DNA from: Scytalidium lignicola
Lineage: Eukaryota; Ascomycota; Leotiomycetes
NCBI GenBank assembly: GCA_002812745.2
Contig: NCSJ02000433.1
Location: 1-32,309, forward strand
Reading direction: 5' to 3'
Length of the DNA: 32,309 bases
Positions within the stretch are counted from its first letter, which is position 1. The number at the start of each line of letters is the position of its first letter. The notes under the pieces were generated by a model, which saw only the letters and a list, made by a program, of their open reading frames with translations, was not told the DNA's origin and made no database searches. Shown piece after piece: positions 21,473 to 31,541 of the stretch. The position numbers and the translations under genes were made by a program.

Positions 21473-22670
21473 TTGGAATACTTTCCTGCTGGACCGTGTG
21501 TACCAGACCACTCCCGCGCACTAATTAAAGGCATCCATGGCCAGAAGGGCTCTCGTGATGGTCAATTCTTTGCTAGCATCGTAATTTCCTCCTTGCCGGA
21601 TCTATTTTCGCGTCTGACATGCTGGTTCCAGGTCGACCAGGGGATCACTCGAGCAAGAATCACCGGAAAGAGGGTGTGTGAGAGCGACTTGAGGTGCAAG
21701 TGTATTGGATGTGGATGGGTGTGATGGATGGGTGTTGAGGTAAATGTACGCATGCCACTGGGGACTTCTGAGCCAGTCCGAAACCACCCCCCATTCATTG
21801 TGCCTCCCGACTTGACACTTGCCGAAACACATTCGCAAGCCCTCACATGCTCTTTCTCTCTTGGATTGCATGGGTTCCCAAAATAAAGGGTGTCCATGGT
21901 CTTCCTGGACATTCCATCGACCAGAAGACCATAGCCTGCACGCGTACGGCGTGAGACCCAGCGGGCCTTATGCTGGGCCGTTTCATCGTTTTGGAGCCAG
22001 AGCCACGGTACCGTATTAGTTATCGCTCACGCCGACCAAGAGCACAAGCAGAAGCAGAAGAAGAAGAAAATAATTATCGCATTCGCCATGTGCCTGCGGT
22101 GGGCCTCCCCCTTTTCAGAAGTTACAGTATGAGAAGCATTGCAGCCGCTGCGACCTGATTGACCTGATTGACCCGTGGGCTGTGGCTGATGCGGCTGTGA
22201 TCACGCACTAAACTGCTTGTGTCGCGTTTCTTCGCTCCCGTCGCTGGTGGTGAAGGGGGACGAANGGGGGGGAATGAAGGGAGACGGAGAATCCAAATTC
22301 GTTGGAAGGGTGTGACAATCAGCGACAGCCATCCACACCAAACAGTCATCCGGACAATCTGCCAGTCACCGCGCTCCATCACACACACTTCCACGATATC
22401 CCCCCCAATCAACACTGCCATGCATCTTTCCGCCTGGAATGAGCGTCCGGCTCCCCTTTCTGGAGCGCGTGTTGCTTGACCCCGAACCTGCGTGAGCCGG
22501 CGCTACTAAAGGCAAGTAGGCAGACACAGAGCCATCCACACCCTTTCCCGCAACCTCCCTAGAGAGTGAGAGCATGCAAGCACCGCCCGGACAAAAAAAC
22601 CATCGACCAGGGAAAAAAATAATACCCTCCACCCTCCCTTCGATAGTCAACAGGCCACGAGAAAAAGACA

Positions 22671-22677
22671 TATAAAG
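22671..22677 (+). promoter_or_regulatory. Candidate TATA box
   Basis: TATAAAG is followed by a C/T-rich, ACTCAC-repeating stretch typical of fungal initiation regions. It would give a leader of about 600 nt before the ATG at 23301. A CCAAT-like motif (about 22766) and an E-box CACGTG (22773-22778) lie downstream of it, so a second initiation region is possible. Confidence 0.45.
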
Positions 22678-23071
22678 CTGCAACTGCACTCCGACTCACC
22701 AACTCACCACTCACACGTCTCTTCTCCACTTCTTACCTGTCGCGGCCGCCGAGTGTTGCATTCAGCCAATAACACGTGCAGTGCACCCAATTCAGCAGCC
22801 TTCGCCTAGCCTTCTTACTCACTCACACATCACACATAACACATTGATATATTGCTATTCGACACCTCTCAACCCTCAACTTTCCAAAACTTTCTTGCTC
22901 TACTACAACCACAACTACTCTACTTCAATCTCACCTGCAACTAGAACAACAAGCATCCATACAAAGCGCTCGTCATTTAACCTCGCATTCGCCTCGGTCG
23001 TAAAGGGCTACACTCTTCTTTGTTCCCCCTTTACTGCAAAACTGGACATTCCTACCCAGCGTCCCACATAC

Positions 23072-23104
23072 ATGACTTCTCCATGTCTCGCCGGCACCGC
23101 ATAG
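23072..23104 (+). promoter_or_regulatory. Upstream ORF 1 (10 codons plus stop)
   Basis: An ATG in the presumed leader of the 23301 gene encodes MTSPCLAGTA and stops at 23102. It overlaps uORF 2 in another frame. Confidence 0.5.
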
Positions 23105-23148
23105 ATTCAGACGTCCGATCAATCTTCGTTCCTGAATTTGGGGACTGA
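23083..23148 (+). promoter_or_regulatory. Upstream ORF 2 (21 codons plus stop)
   Basis: The ATG has CCATGT context. The 21-residue peptide begins MSRRHRIDSD and ends 152 nt before the main ATG. With uORF 1 it could limit translation of the main frame. Confidence 0.5.
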
Positions 23149-23300
23149 CACAAGTTGCTGGGACATTCTACGCAAGAAAGCCCCAAAGCAAATCCACGAA
23201 AGACAGCAATCACTCTCGATTACAAGTACCAGCCTTCTTCTGGTCCACAAGACACTCAACGTTGACCACTAGCTACCACACTTACGCTACATCCGTCACC

Positions 23301-24461
23301 ATGTGTGTCACCAACATCTACATCGACCGCTACCCCAATGGCCGGGAGGTCGAGTTTCGGCAGACTTCCCTCTGCCAGTACGGCCTGCCAGGCAGACCCT
23401 GCCAGGCCCTGACCACGCTGGAGAACCCAGTACGCAAGATCCAGTATGGCGAGCTGAGCACGGAATACATGCTCACGCAGTCTGCCTTCGCGCAGACTCC
23501 ACCTCGTTCCCCTGGTGGCTCGCACCACCGCTACTCCGGCGGCGATACGGGCTCGGAAGATGGGCAACGTCGCAGACGAAGCCGACGCATGAGCTTTGCC
23601 GTCGATGTAGGCCTGGGGAAGAAGCTGCCTACGAAGCAGCATCGCAAGGAGCGAATTGTCATTGTTGACTCACCTCCAACTCCTCAGACCCCACCGCAAG
23701 CTTATCGCCAGACTTTTACGGCACCATCGTCGCCCAACCCGCCGTTTATCATCGATGGCAGCCTGCGTGGCCGCCCGATCATTGTTGATGAGAGACCACT
23801 TCGCAATAACAATGGCACACGCTCCAACAACGCGAACAACAACAATACCACCACCAGCGCTTCTGCCGCTACCAACCTCAACCGCTCGTCTTCGGTGGAG
23901 GCCGTGCTAGGAGAGCGCTTCCCTCTTCGTCGATCACGTTCACGACCCGAGTTTGAGTCACCATCCAGTTCACACACGAGCTTTGACTCGCGCACTCGCC
24001 GCGAGGCAGAGGAGGAGGAGCGCCGTCGTGAACAGCGTCGGCAGGAGGATGAAGAGGCTGTCAGGCGACGAGCCGAGCGAATTGCAGCACAAGATGAGGA
24101 AATCCGTCGCCGTCCAGCCATCCCTGTCCCTCCAAAGCCGCTGCGCCAGCGCGAATTCCTGCGGCCTGTCGTCAACCAGTCCGCAGTTCTCGACGGGATA
24201 GTAGATGACAGGCACCTAGAGGACCGTTTGGACGCGGCCGCAGCTGAGAAGCGACGACACGAGGAGAGGGAGAGGGAAAAGGAGAAGGAGAAGAAGGAGG
24301 AACGAGAGCGGTTTATTCGACTCGGCATGGAGGCGGAAGTGGAAGAAGCGCAACGACGGCGACTGAGGGAGCGACAGCTGCCGGGGCGGAGGTTCTCGGT
24401 CGGTCCAGGCCACCGAAGGCATCGGGTCCTATACGATGATGGGGTCTATCGGTGGGAATAA
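23301..24461 (+). CDS. Conserved fungal protein of unknown function (MCVTxIY N-terminus, charged coiled coil)
   Basis: A single exon of 386 aa. The ATG at 23301 has an ideal context (GTCACCATGTG); the frame opens upstream only with a TTG. The N-terminus MCVTNIYIDRYPNGREV with SLCQYGLPGRPC recalls a widespread family of filamentous-fungal proteins with no assigned function. The middle is Ser/Pro/Asn-rich with phosphosite-like RRRSRR and SPPTPQTPP, and is probably disordered. Residues about 230-360 are an Arg/Glu-rich helix (EEEERRREQRRQEDEEAVRR and similar), likely a coiled coil or single alpha-helix. No signal peptide, membrane segment or catalytic motif is visible. Two Cys pairs near the N-terminus might bind metal, but that is speculative. 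Its very long upstream region and uORF-bearing leader suggest strong regulation. Confidence 0.85.
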   Translation: MCVTNIYIDRYPNGREVEFRQTSLCQYGLPGRPCQALTTLENPVRKIQYGELSTEYMLTQSAFAQTPPRSPGGSHHRYSGGDTGSEDGQRRRRSRRMSFAVDVGLGKKLPTKQHRKERIVIVDSPPTPQTPPQAYRQTFTAPSSPNPPFIIDGSLRGRPIIVDERPLRNNNGTRSNNANNNNTTTSASAATNLNRSSSVEAVLGERFPLRRSRSRPEFESPSSSHTSFDSRTRREAEEEERRREQRRQEDEEAVRRRAERIAAQDEEIRRRPAIPVPPKPLRQREFLRPVVNQSAVLDGIVDDRHLEDRLDAAAAEKRRHEEREREKEKEKKEERERFIRLGMEAEVEEAQRRRLRERQLPGRRFSVGPGHRRHRVLYDDGVYRWE

Positions 24462-24764
24462 GTGGTCGTCTTGTGAGAAAATTTTTGTTTTGTTTTGTTT
24501 TTTTGGTGCCTCTTTGTTCTACTTTGGGTGTGCTCCTTTAAGAGCACCAATACGTTCCGAGATAGATAGATCCATGAATAGCACCGCAATTCACAATTTC
24601 GACCACGTATTGTTTGCTGCACACTGTGATTAAATATTCTAATACTTATTTACTGTGATGATAACTGTAGTGGCAAAATTTTGCCTAAGAACAGTGATTC
24701 TCTTGAGTGCTACAGAGAAACAACCAAAGTTTCTCTGCCCCTCTTCGCCTTATCGTACCTTAGC

Positions 24765-24782
24765 GCTATCGCTATCGCTATC
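24765..24782. repeat. (GCTATC)3 tandem repeat
   Basis: Three perfect hexamers bracketed by TTAGCG on both sides. Confidence 0.85.
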
Positions 24783-24989
24783 TTAGCGGCTATACCCCTC
24801 CATTTCTAGTACTGCTGAGTCAGCGCATCAGGCACAGGCAACGAGGCAGCGGGGCCACGCGAGGTAACTTACCATACTGGATAGTTGGACTTGGGTACAT
24901 CTTATCCTCACTGGGCCAGTATCCGGCACTCGCATGTACACAATATGTACTCCATACCATCCCGGCAAATCACTGCAAATCACTGCATG

Positions 24990-25038
24990 CCCCGCGCCGG
25001 GGAGCGGAATGCTAGCGGAACGATTCCGCCGATTCCGC
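24990..25038. promoter_or_regulatory. Palindrome-rich block with four GCGGAA/TTCCGC sites
   Basis: CCCCG-CGC-CGGGG lies at 24990-25002. GCGGAA follows at 25004 and 25015, and TTCCGC at 25024 and 25033, two in each orientation spaced 9-11 bp. The central pair forms CGG-N7-CCG. Such CGG half-sites are the usual target of Zn2Cys6 regulators. It lies about 440-485 bp upstream of the ThDP enzyme ATG. Confidence 0.5.
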
Positions 25039-25474
25039 CACCTTCAGTGCGGGGGAGGAAAGGCGGAGATGGGGCCGGCTATCAACCCAATACAATTCCT
25101 TCACTCACTCTCCTTTTCCTTTTCTTCCCCCAAGGGGTGGCCCAGTGGGATTAAACCGACAGCAAACGGCTCCAGCCACAAATCTTCCAAAATCACCACC
25201 AAACTTGCCGGCATCCAGCTCCGTCTCATCGTCATCCCACCAACGGGTACACCCTTTCATCTACCCCTCCATTGGCAAAGCATTGGGCCGTTGCAGCATG
25301 GCACCCATTGCAGCCATTGCAGCCTTTTGGTGACATGTTCTTAATAGGTTCTAAGACCGACCCCCATTTGTTCTTCCTCAGTTGCTTGCCACTCCTTCTT
25401 CACCTGCTCTTCGTCCCTCCTTTTGATATCTCCACAACACCTACATACCTACAGGAGCAAATCCATGACTCAAA

Positions 25475-27524
25475 ATGTACACAGCATCATCTGCCTTCTT
25501 TGAAGCCCTATGGGTAAGTTTCGTCTCACGCTCCTATCCTACGTGGCCTGCAAGAAAAACCCTTGCGCCTTTTAATGCCCCAATTGCTCAAAATCATCGC
25601 GAGATAAATAGGATGCTGGCGTCACCCATTGCTTCGTCAACCTGGGCTCTGACCACCCCAGCATCATCGAGGCCATAGTCAAGGGTCAGAATGAGAGGAA
25701 AGACAGATTTCCACGCATCGTCACATGTCCTAGTGAGGTATCTTCCCCCAGTTAACGCCTCCCTCCCCACCTCCCAGTTACATGAATCGCAGCCACTTAC
25801 TGTTTGTTGACAGATGGTAGCACTCTCGATGGCAGATGGTTATGCTCGTCTCACCCGGAAACCTCAGTGTGTCATTGTGCACGTGGATGTAGGCACACAG
25901 GCCCTTGGCGCTGCGGTGCATAATGCTCATGTAGGACGGGCTCCAGTCCTTATATTTGCGGGATTATCACCGTTCACCCTCGAGGGAGAGATGCGTGGAT
26001 CCAGAACAGAATATATTCACTGGCTGCAAGATGCCCCTGACCAGAAGCAGATTGTGGCCCAGTATTGCAGATATGCTGGAGAATTTAAAACGGGTAGGAA
26101 TATCAAGCAGGTGGTCAACAGAGCCCTCCAGTTTGCTCGTAGCGATCCGGCTGGCCCGGTTTATCTTTGCGGCGCCAGAGAAGTGATGGAGGAGGAGATC
26201 GAGCCCTATGAGATTCAACAGGAGCATTGGGAACCCGTCGAACCATCCGCCTTATCTGAAGTTGCTGTAAAGACACTTGCGGAGGCTCTCATAGGTGCAA
26301 AAGAACCATTGGTTGTTACTGGCTACAGCGGACGGAACCATATCACAGTGCCACAGCTAGTTAAACTTGCTGATACCATAAAGGGGCTTCGGATACTAGA
26401 TACCGGAGGAAGTGATATGTCGTTTCCTGCTAATCATCGAGCTTCGCTTGGTCTCAGATATGGTGTACACAAGGCCATTGAAACAGCCGACGTGATACTT
26501 GTTCTTGACTGTGGTAAGTAGCAATAAACATGACCCCACAACCCCTTGCTTCTGTAAGGCACAATCTAATGAAATCCATAGATGTTCCCTGGATACCCAC
26601 GCAATGTCGCCCTTCCAAATCTGCCAAGATATTCCACATCGATGTTGACCCGCTGAAGTCCATGCCAGTCTTCTATATTGCTGCCCATGCCCGCTACCGA
26701 GCGGAGAGTTTTACTGCACTCAGCCAACTCAATAAATATATCTCTGAATCTGGACTTGCCCAGCAGATCAGCGCCGAGATTTTTAATCAGAGATGGGATG
26801 CGCTTGCAGAGCAACATAAAAAGCGCCTCGCCGAAATTGATGATGCTGCGAAACCAAAAGACGACGGCTCCTTCGGGACGGGATATATCTGTCAGTTACT
26901 ACGCAAGTTGGTACCTGAAGACACTATCTTCGCCATTGAAGCTGTCACAAACTCTTTTCAAGTACATGACAATATCCAAGCAAGTCTTCCTGGCTCGTGG
27001 ATCAACTGTGGTGGTGGAGGCCTCGGCTGGTCAGGAGGTGGAGCACTTGGCATTAAGCTAGCATCGGACTATGAGAATGGAGGGCAAGGCAAAGGCAAAA
27101 TGGTGGTTCAAATCGTTGGCGACGGCACATTCTTGTTCTCCTTCCCGAGTAGTGTATACTGGATTTGCCAACGGTACAAGATCCCGATTCTCACTATAGT
27201 ACTGAACAATAAAGGTAAGACAGTCTTATGAAACTTTGGGAGAGATCCGTACTTACTTCAAATGTNAAAAAAGGTTGGAATGCGCCTCGAAAGTCATTAC
27301 TCTTAGTTCACCCTGATGGACTTGGTTCTAAGGCCACAAACGAGGAAATTAACATCTCCTTCGCCCCAGTTCCAGATTACGCAGGCATTGCAAAGGCGGC
27401 AGCGGGAGGAAATTTGTATGCCCAAAAGGTTTCGCAGGCACCAGAGTTGGAACGCGTTCTAAAGGAGGCCATAGAAACTGTTCAGAATGGCACTCCTGCC
27501 GTCATTGATGCCGTCGTACAATAA
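25475..27524 (+). CDS. Thiamine diphosphate-dependent enzyme (acetolactate synthase/benzoylformate decarboxylase-like)
   Basis: Predicted exons 25475-25513, 25612-25737, 25814-26513, 26582-27214 and 27274-27524, 582 aa. Introns are 98, 76, 68 and 59 nt; the N at 27266 falls in the last one. The N-terminal pyrimidine-binding domain has THCFVNLGSDHPS and CPSEMVALSMADGYAR, where the Glu (about E55, last codon of exon 2) aligns with the cofactor-activating Glu. A central domain follows (PLVVTGYSGRN, FHIDVDPLKSMP). The C-terminal domain carries the ThDP/Mg motif from GDGTFLF (about 468) to NNKGW, with the usual spacing of about 27 residues between GDG and NN. By family, it decarboxylates or ligates a 2-oxo acid or acyl-CoA. 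It is distinct from biosynthetic ILV2 and from yeast PDC; the substrate is unknown. No targeting peptide is evident (MYTASSAFFEALW). Confidence 0.9.
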
Positions 27525-27902
27525 GCTTCCCAGTGGTAGAAAATAAGGTGGAAATGGTATATCCAGTTTTAGTAAGATAGATACAAGCTCTCTCCCAACC
27601 GTGATACGTAAATTTCACCTTTATCTGCTCTAGTTCTCAATACTTGGTTGGTAGCACATTATTATTATCACCTAGACCTCTTATTTCCAATAGCTGCCAA
27701 TAAACAATTACCGAACTCACACATAGTTCGAGATTTATAAGTGCTCATTCCTATAGCCAGGCAAAGACAATAGCTGTAGCGAAGAAGATAACCTTTGAAA
27801 TAAGGATATCTTCTGTTAGAGAAAATATAGCCCCTCCTCACATTTGAGGTCCACAATGTCTCTGTTACCTCCAAAATGCTCAATGTATTGGAATAGCCAG
27901 AT
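27525..27902. other. Convergent 3' intergenic region (ThDP enzyme / PEPP)
   Basis: 378 bp of AT-rich sequence between two stop codons. I see only 3' UTR-like sequence. Confidence 0.6.
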
Positions 27903-29545
27903 TTACGAACTGTTGATAATTTTCTCTATCTCATCAATCGTCTTTGGTGTTGGTGTTAAGTTCTCGTAACCATGCTTAGTGATCAAGATATTATCCTCGA
28001 TCCGAACTCCACCAACATCCCAATACTTGTTGAGGACATCAACATTGATAAAGGTTGAGTGGACAGGATCTTTGAGGTATGGCTCGATGATAAATCGGCA
28101 AAAGTAAATCTATAATGCGCATTAGATTTTATCCATACAGCATGGATAACGATTTCTCGGAACGAAACTTACACCGGGCTCCACTGTGATGATTGCTCCT
28201 GCTGGAAGCTTGCCCCTTACTCGTAAATACCTAAACATAGAGTCTGAGTCGCTGTAGTTCGGGTGGCCGCCTGTATCGTGGGTGTCCATTCCAAGATAGT
28301 GCCCTAGACCATGAGGAAAGAATGCAACACTTGTTCTGTGCTTCAGAATATCTTCTTTATTCCCCTTTAATATTCCGAGAGATAACAAGCCCTCAATAGC
28401 AATCTTATGAGCTGTGAGGTGCACATCATCCCAGACAATTCCTTCTTTGAGCATATTTGTGCATACAGTCTGCATTTGAAGGACAGTCTCATAAATTCCT
28501 CGACTTTCGGCAGTAAATTTGCCAGATATAGGGAAAGTTCTTGTCTTTTTGAACATGTTAGCGGCAGAAAAACCTAGAAAGCCCTTATCATTGTATTCAT
28601 AGAAAATTTGCTTAACGATAGAATATTTAAATGGGTCTCTTGGCATGTTAAGATATCAAGAAGGCTAGAAACTTACAATATCTGCACAGTAAATATTATA
28701 CTCCCCACCAGCGTCTAAGAGCAAGTTTAGCTTTCCATCCATCAGTTCGTTGTTTTTAACGTAATGGAGTGTTGCTGCAGCCGTTCCACTTGCAACAATG
28801 GAATGGTAGGCTTGCTCTCGGCATCCATTTGCGATACATCGTTCAATGAAGATTGCCTCTAACTCTCTCTCGTTCTTGGCATGTTTAACAGCTTTCATAA
28901 CGGCAACATGGCCTAAGGTTGAAATCTCATTGGCCGTCCTAGTTAAGGCAATCTCGTACTCATCTTTCACTACTCTGCATTCTTCGATTGCTTCCTTCAA
29001 GAGTCCAAAATCCTTATTCTCAAACTCAAGGAATGTGACGTGATCGGATACTTGGTCAGCGATTGCCCATACTGTATCCTTCCTCTGGGTGGATACTAAA
29101 GCAGCGTTTATCTCGTCTGTTGTCTTAACACTGTCCACATCGTATAATGTTAACGCCTCTTCTGTGGACACGGGAAGTCCGGACCAGATGACGGATTCGG
29201 GATCGATTGGAGGGATAAAAAGAGTGGACTTCTCAGTCGCTATATCATAGATAAAGTATGAATCTGGGAGAGGACATCCTGTTAAGTAGTAAAAGTAGCG
29301 TCGTTGTCTATGTTAAATTGTTAGTAAAATCAGAGAAATTGGTGTATATATACAAATTTTTATTGTATCTCATACCGGAAGGGAACGGTCTCATCATTAT
29401 CCTCGATCATCTTCGTCTTCTGTCCCTCAAGGTAGAGAGCACCCGCTGCGCCTGGATTCTTCCTTTTGATATAATCTACAACCCTCTTCGCATGGGCCTT
29501 TGCAGGATACTTCATCTCTAGAATTACTGATTCCGCAACGGCCAT
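27903..29545 (-). CDS. PEPP: Xaa-Pro aminopeptidase PEPP (peptidase family M24B)
   Basis: Predicted exons (minus strand) 29545-29376, 29307-28677, 28544-28173 and 28109-27903, 459 aa. Introns are 68, 132 and 63 nt; intron 2 has a CGCTAACATG branch site. The N-terminus ([19 protein letters not shown]) and the junction [20 protein letters not shown] match fungal PEPP. The M24 metal-binding residues are visible in LLLDAGGEY and YCADITRTFP (two Asp), [13 protein letters not shown] (His), ITVEPGIYF (Glu) and [12 protein letters not shown] (Glu). By family, it is a dinuclear-manganese enzyme removing an N-terminal residue before proline, in the cytosol. The frame continues upstream of 29545 but without an ATG, so 29545 is the supported start. 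Length matches the family (about 460 aa). Confidence 0.95.
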
Positions 29546-30512
29546 TGTGGAAGATGTTGCTACTGATATGGCGGTATGTGATTTTAGAGACGGAACGACG
29601 AACAGAAAGTTGTGCTTCGGATAAATGATGATGATGAGGAGGAGGAGAAATCTATGCAAGATCGATGCCTTAAGGAGGGTTTGGATTGTCGTGGAGACAA
29701 AGGTAAGTTTTGCGGAAATTTGGCTTTATGATCGCACGACGCTGCAGGTTCAGTACCTTTCCAAGGCGTATCGATGGTGGGGTGAGGTGCTGCCCCGCCA
29801 AAACGACATTACACTGTGCTGAGAATGGTAGGCAGCCATACGTCTGCCAACAGAGCTATATGTACGAAGTAAGAAGGTCCTTAAGTACTTCAAAGTAGTG
29901 CTTCGCATTTATGGACAGTTTTTGCCAACCCCCCCTCCTTGCATGGAACTAGAAGATGAAGATGCGCAGGTAGTAGAAATTTGTCTTTGTTATTGAACTA
30001 ATGGGTCTCAATTCATCTTGGGAGATATATCACCACTGACAAATCAAAAAAGAGAGTACAGTAATATAACTGGTATGTCTAGCTCTCAACGATCATTGCT
30101 TTGGATTCTTTTTATACATGGTTATCAGTGCCTTTGAAGTCAACTACGCATAAACTAATACACTGGTTCGTGTTTGACTACAACGAGATCCGCAACGCCA
30201 GAAAATGCAATAGGAAATACATAGCTATGGCCCGGGTATGCGACGCCCAACTCCTAAACCCTCTTCAGCTTCAACATGATGCATGCCATGATACTTATCG
30301 TAAAGCGATCTGAACTCGTATTCATAGCTCTCGGCTTAAACCGAAAGTGTATTGATACCCCACAATATGCGACTCCAAATCTTCATAGAACCAACCTCAT
30401 CATATATCGTAGATTTGAATGTTCTAATAAATCCCTATTCTTCTAGAGATGTTTTCGAGTAACTCGTGCCTCTCATCGGCTGCTAGAGATGATCTTTGCA
30501 GGATGCCGGTTT
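29546..30512. other. Intergenic region: PEPP promoter and cyclin 3' flank
   Basis: 967 bp between two minus-strand genes. The short open frames at 29625-29898 and 30101-30313 look like chance. A GAT/GAG-rich stretch (29625-29650) lies about 80-105 bp upstream of the PEPP ATG. I see no RNA gene. Confidence 0.55.
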
Positions 30513-31541
30513 CTAAGCATCGGCAGTAACTTGCTGCACATTCTCTTGCACAGAAATATTTACCCGCCGTACGCTCTTCAGCGAAAGACTCGGAACAAAA
30601 TTCATGGCTCCCTGAAGCGAGGATATCTCCTTGAGACTGATCGCATGCTGCAAAAGAGTCTCTTTGCTTGTCTTAAACTCAAAGTTGGTCAGAAAGCAGA
30701 AGCTGATTTCTAACCTGGCGAGCTCACTGGGACTGACTCCACCAACTTTGGCAAACCGGGAATGTGGGTAACTTAGGTCTTCTAGAGCCTTCATAGCTAC
30801 GCGCAGACCGGCGAGCAGCAACCGGTGACAGTTTCGACGAGTCACAGGAATTGCTCGTTCATCAACTGCCAATTTATGGATGTAGTAACTCGTTGCAAGG
30901 TAGACTGCAGTTGACATAGGGCAAAATTTGTGGATACGCATTAGATAGTCCTCCATTGAAATTGGCGGCGGCTTCTTTGAGTAAAACTTGCGTGTGATGG
31001 CGCTGTGCTGAACATTTAAAGGTTCGGCATTATCACCAATGATGATGGAAGGATCTGTCGGAGCAACCTCAGGGCTGCCCAAAGGGGTCTTCCGGAAGCT
31101 AACGCCGTCGATGTCATCCGATCCTCTACTTAGGCACGGGCTTGCTCTAGGATGTTGGTATAAACCAGCAAAATTGGTGTAGGAGTTGCTCCTTGCAATA
31201 TCCTCTTTCTCAGCCTGCATTCCTCTCATGTTCGGAGTCGGGGCAAAGCTGGGTGCTGGCATTGGAGGGATGTCGCCAGTGACCCTCACCAAAGCTTCAA
31301 TACCCGCACAAAGGAGTTTTAGGGCTGTAATCGGGCCCATGGTGAAGACATCGAGGCTGTTAGGTGAAGGCGGAGACGCGTTGCCATTGTCACTACCCGG
31401 GGCAATTGCCAGACCTGCATCCGTCGAAGGATTTGGAGGAGATGGCAATAGGTAGAAGCCATCGGCTGAGCTGTGGCCGTACGGCTGCGCGTCGGTCACC
31501 GATCGAGGCTGATTGCTGTCATTATCAAATGGCGAAGGCAT
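30513..31541 (-). CDS. PHO80-like (Pho85-type) cyclin
   Basis: A single exon of 342 aa from the ATG at 31541 (MPSPFDNDSN). The frame opens 26 codons further upstream only with a GTG, so the shorter start is chosen; a 5' exon cannot be ruled out. The N-terminal half is Pro/Ser-rich, but contains the conserved SLDVFTMGPITALKLLCAG and VRVTGDIPPMP segment. The cyclin box covers about residues 195-300: ISMEDYLMRIHKFCPMS, YLATSYYIHKL, NCHRLLLAGLRVAMKALED and the family hallmark KVGGVSPSELARLEISFCFL. By family, it partners a Pho85-type CDK and directs it to substrates in phosphate, glycogen or cell-cycle control. PCL6/7-type versus true PHO80 cannot be told from this sequence alone. Confidence 0.9.
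   Translation of the reverse strand: MPSPFDNDSNQPRSVTDAQPYGHSSADGFYLLPSPPNPSTDAGLAIAPGSDNGNASPPSPNSLDVFTMGPITALKLLCAGIEALVRVTGDIPPMPAPSFAPTPNMRGMQAEKEDIARSNSYTNFAGLYQHPRASPCLSRGSDDIDGVSFRKTPLGSPEVAPTDPSIIIGDNAEPLNVQHSAITRKFYSKKPPPISMEDYLMRIHKFCPMSTAVYLATSYYIHKLAVDERAIPVTRRNCHRLLLAGLRVAMKALEDLSYPHSRFAKVGGVSPSELARLEISFCFLTNFEFKTSKETLLQHAISLKEISSLQGAMNFVPSLSLKSVRRVNISVQENVQQVTADA

Larger units (their letters stand above)
19241..23300. other. Long gene-free region (4 kb)
   Basis: There is no recognisable gene. 19.25-20.2 kb is AT-rich and has an A/T near-palindrome at about 19310-19330 and an open frame without a useful ATG at 19537-19860. 20.2-22.6 kb is more GC-rich, with repeated TACTGTAC-type words, a CCA tract and an N at 22265. 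22.67-23.3 kb looks like the core promoter and CT-rich leader of the downstream gene. A 100-residue minus-strand frame (20149-19847) has a real ATG but no recognisable domain, and its second half looks non-coding. Confidence 0.55.
24462..25474. other. Intergenic region: promoter of the ThDP enzyme gene
   Basis: About 1 kb between two plus-strand genes. It contains T-rich 3' UTR sequence just after 24461, three GCTATC units at 24765-24782, and a palindrome-rich block at 24990-25038. A 136-codon open frame from 24934 has no recognisable content and I treat it as chance. Confidence 0.6.

Noticed and set aside
24934..25344. 136-codon plus-strand frame with an ATG
   Set aside because: No recognisable domain, and it lies over the likely promoter of the ThDP gene; probably chance.
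29546..29659. Hydrophobic N-terminal extension of PEPP
   Set aside because: The upstream frame begins at a TTG, with no ATG; the family start MAVAESVIL is at 29545.
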